Shown: in pieces, positions 62,410-64,000 of the stretch
Layout of the letters: every line of letters starts with the position of its first letter
Numbering within the stretch: position 1 is the first letter of the stretch
NCBI GenBank assembly: GCA_029237695.1
Contig: CM055265.1
Coordinates: 44,757,331 to 44,821,330 of the forward strand
Reading direction: 5' to 3'
DNA: 64,000 nucleotides
DNA from: Conchocele bisecta
Taxonomy: Eukaryota; Mollusca; Bivalvia; Lucinida; Thyasiridae
The notes under the pieces: model-generated
The model's database searches: none
What the model was told of the DNA's origin: nothing
Seen by the model: only the letters and a program-made list of their open reading frames with translations
Position numbers and translations under genes: made by a program

Positions 62410-63784
62410 TTCAAACTTCAATTCAATACACTCTGAGACCATCAAATGCCTCGACATGCGGGCCGTGGCCATCTCGTTTCTATTGCGTATTTCCATTACA
62501 AAAACCGGTTCAGAAACAAATCATAATCTCTATCTTCCATGCTTGTTTTTTTTTTTGGGTCGCCATTTTGTTGTGCCATGTGTCACCAATTTTTGACAAA
62601 TAAATCTGACACAATCCGATTGTGTTATTTATAGTACACTACTACGATTATATTAATTGATAAATTCGGGCTCCGATCAACTGTTTCTCTTTTAGTTAAT
62701 TTTTCAAAGTTTACGTTGGTCGAAATGGTAATAATGCTACCATATTTTCATTGATTACTTATAAATTATCATTCTGTCCCAAACGTAAAATATGTCTCTG
62801 ACACATGAACACAATATTGTGTTTGCTGTGTTTTTCACCCGACTGGACCACGGTACAATTTTTTTATCAGTGCGGATAATCGTTTATGATGTTCTACGGG
62901 CGTTTTTCGTTGCAACTCCTTTTGAGTTAACACGGGCGTCACCGAGGTAAACATAGTTTCACATCGATTCGAATTTAAGAAAATAATAATGGGCCTGGAT
63001 CTCCAGTTACCACCCTTATCGCATCGCAGTCTTTTTGCCGATATTGATTTGTAAAATCAGTAATATTTTCTGTAAATGGCGTCCAATATAACAACAAATT
63101 CAGAACTAAAGCAGAATTTAATTCCACTGGAGCTCTGAATTTTATGTCAACTTTCGACATCATCATGTACGGAAAATGTTTTCAAAATCAATATATGTTT
63201 GACAATATCAATTTGTTTTGGACTATTTTTCCCATTTTTCAATAAATTAATTGAAACATTTGCCAGACTTGATGATACATCATTCAGTACGTACGCTCGA
63301 CACAACATTCTATACGGTCGTCTGACCTCGTTATCGGCTCGCCAACTTTAACGGCTAACTCAACTCAACTTTCTAGTTGTATGCTCGACTCGCCTGTTTC
63401 TAGTCTTTTACTCAACTCGTCACCCTCTAGTCGTTTCACGCGAGTTATTAGCTCTACACATTCACTCCACCATAGTCGTGCAAGAGGATAGCTACTGCAT
63501 ACATCTCACCTCTTGCTCAGACAAATCTGGTCTGGCACATGTGAGTCTGATGAAGCACAATGCCAAATAGCAGGTAGCCCCCAATGAGGAGCGAAATATG
63601 TTAGATATGTGGTCATGTAATATATATGATAGTACCGGTTCTATGTTAGTTTAATAAGATATTTCATGTTTTCTATATACAATTGCATGATATGGGGATT
63701 GGTGGGTCAGAGGGAATGGAGTGGGGTTATTCAGTATTTCAGATAACTGATAAAAGAAGGACAAGACAAGTTACAGCATAATAA
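62410..63784. other. Unassigned DNA
   Basis: No gene recognised. 63290-63470 is unusually rich in CTCGACT/CAACTC-like pyrimidine motifs but forms no regular array. Confidence 0.45.
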
Positions 63785-63991
63785 ATATCTTCCTGCAATT
63801 TTAGATAATAGTCAATCAAGTAATCTGGTAATAGTGTATAAATTGCGTTTATCTGCTCTCAGCAATATGAAAATATGCATTGATTTGATGTATCAATGCG
63901 TATTTTCATATTGCTGAGAGCAGATAAACGCAATTTATACACTATTACCAGATTACTTGATTGACTATTACCTAAAATTGCAGGAAGATAT
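63785..63991. repeat. 207-bp near-perfect palindrome
   Basis: Arms of about 100 bases starting ATATCTTCCTGCAATTTTAG and ending CTAAAATTGCAGGAAGATAT-like; only two mismatches that I can see (in TTTTAGATAATAG and AAATATGCATTG); a loop of a few bases around 63885-63891. No coding content. Could be a young fold-back element or an assembly fold-back. Confidence 0.9.
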
Positions 63992-64000
63992 TCTAACATT

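Overview
This window reads as nuclear DNA from a bivalve-like mollusc or a close lophotrochozoan. It is AT-rich and has GT-AG introns, one spliced host gene spread over 23 kb, and many fold-back DNA elements. It also carries long tandem-core repeats of the pearl/HINE type known from bivalves, LINE remnants and a Polinton-like relic. I see no bacterial operons, tRNA or rRNA genes, or CRISPR arrays. The species call is inference.

1-3.2 kb holds a decayed virus-like (Polinton/Maverick-type) locus. A family B DNA polymerase pseudogene, entering from beyond the left edge, is followed on the same strand by a relic with a phage tail-fibre-type ATKKYVD motif. 3.2-17 kb is mostly repeats: minisatellites, fold-back elements of at least five families (several nested in each other), a LINE 3' end with a target-site duplication, and one GC-rich exon that may be the last exon of a tetraspan membrane protein (4937-5244). 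A CpG-rich patch of unknown origin lies at 16.5-17.2 kb and a small LINE C-terminal fragment at 17.8 kb.

20.3-31.6 kb contains two minus-strand pieces of an L1/Tx1-like LINE that complement each other. The 5' piece (29.69-31.56 kb) carries the end of ORF1, the endonuclease and the start of the reverse transcriptase. The 3' piece (20.29-22.74 kb) carries the rest of the reverse transcriptase, a zinc knuckle and the poly(A). The 6.9 kb between them holds other repeats, which suggests one LINE split by later insertion.

35.28-58.49 kb is the one complete host gene I can rebuild. It has six exons coding for 218 residues: a C3HC4 RING, a C2HC finger, two C2H2 fingers and a C-terminal ubiquitin-interacting motif. 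This is the layout of the RNF114/RNF125/RNF138/RNF166 ubiquitin ligases. The introns (9.3, 6.5, 2.4, 2.5 and 1.9 kb) are packed with TTAA-flanked fold-backs, hAT-like elements and tandem-core elements. Intron 1 also contains an antisense exon for a BED/TTF-type zinc finger.

58.5-64 kb is again repeat-dominated and ends in a near-perfect 207-bp palindrome. The most unusual feature is a set of tandem-core elements with hairpin ends and a CTTGTTT-like 3' end. Three have landed inside other known repeats, always in T-runs, so their boundaries can be read directly. Their cores repeat at about 150-190 bp and many carry nuclear-receptor half-site pairs.
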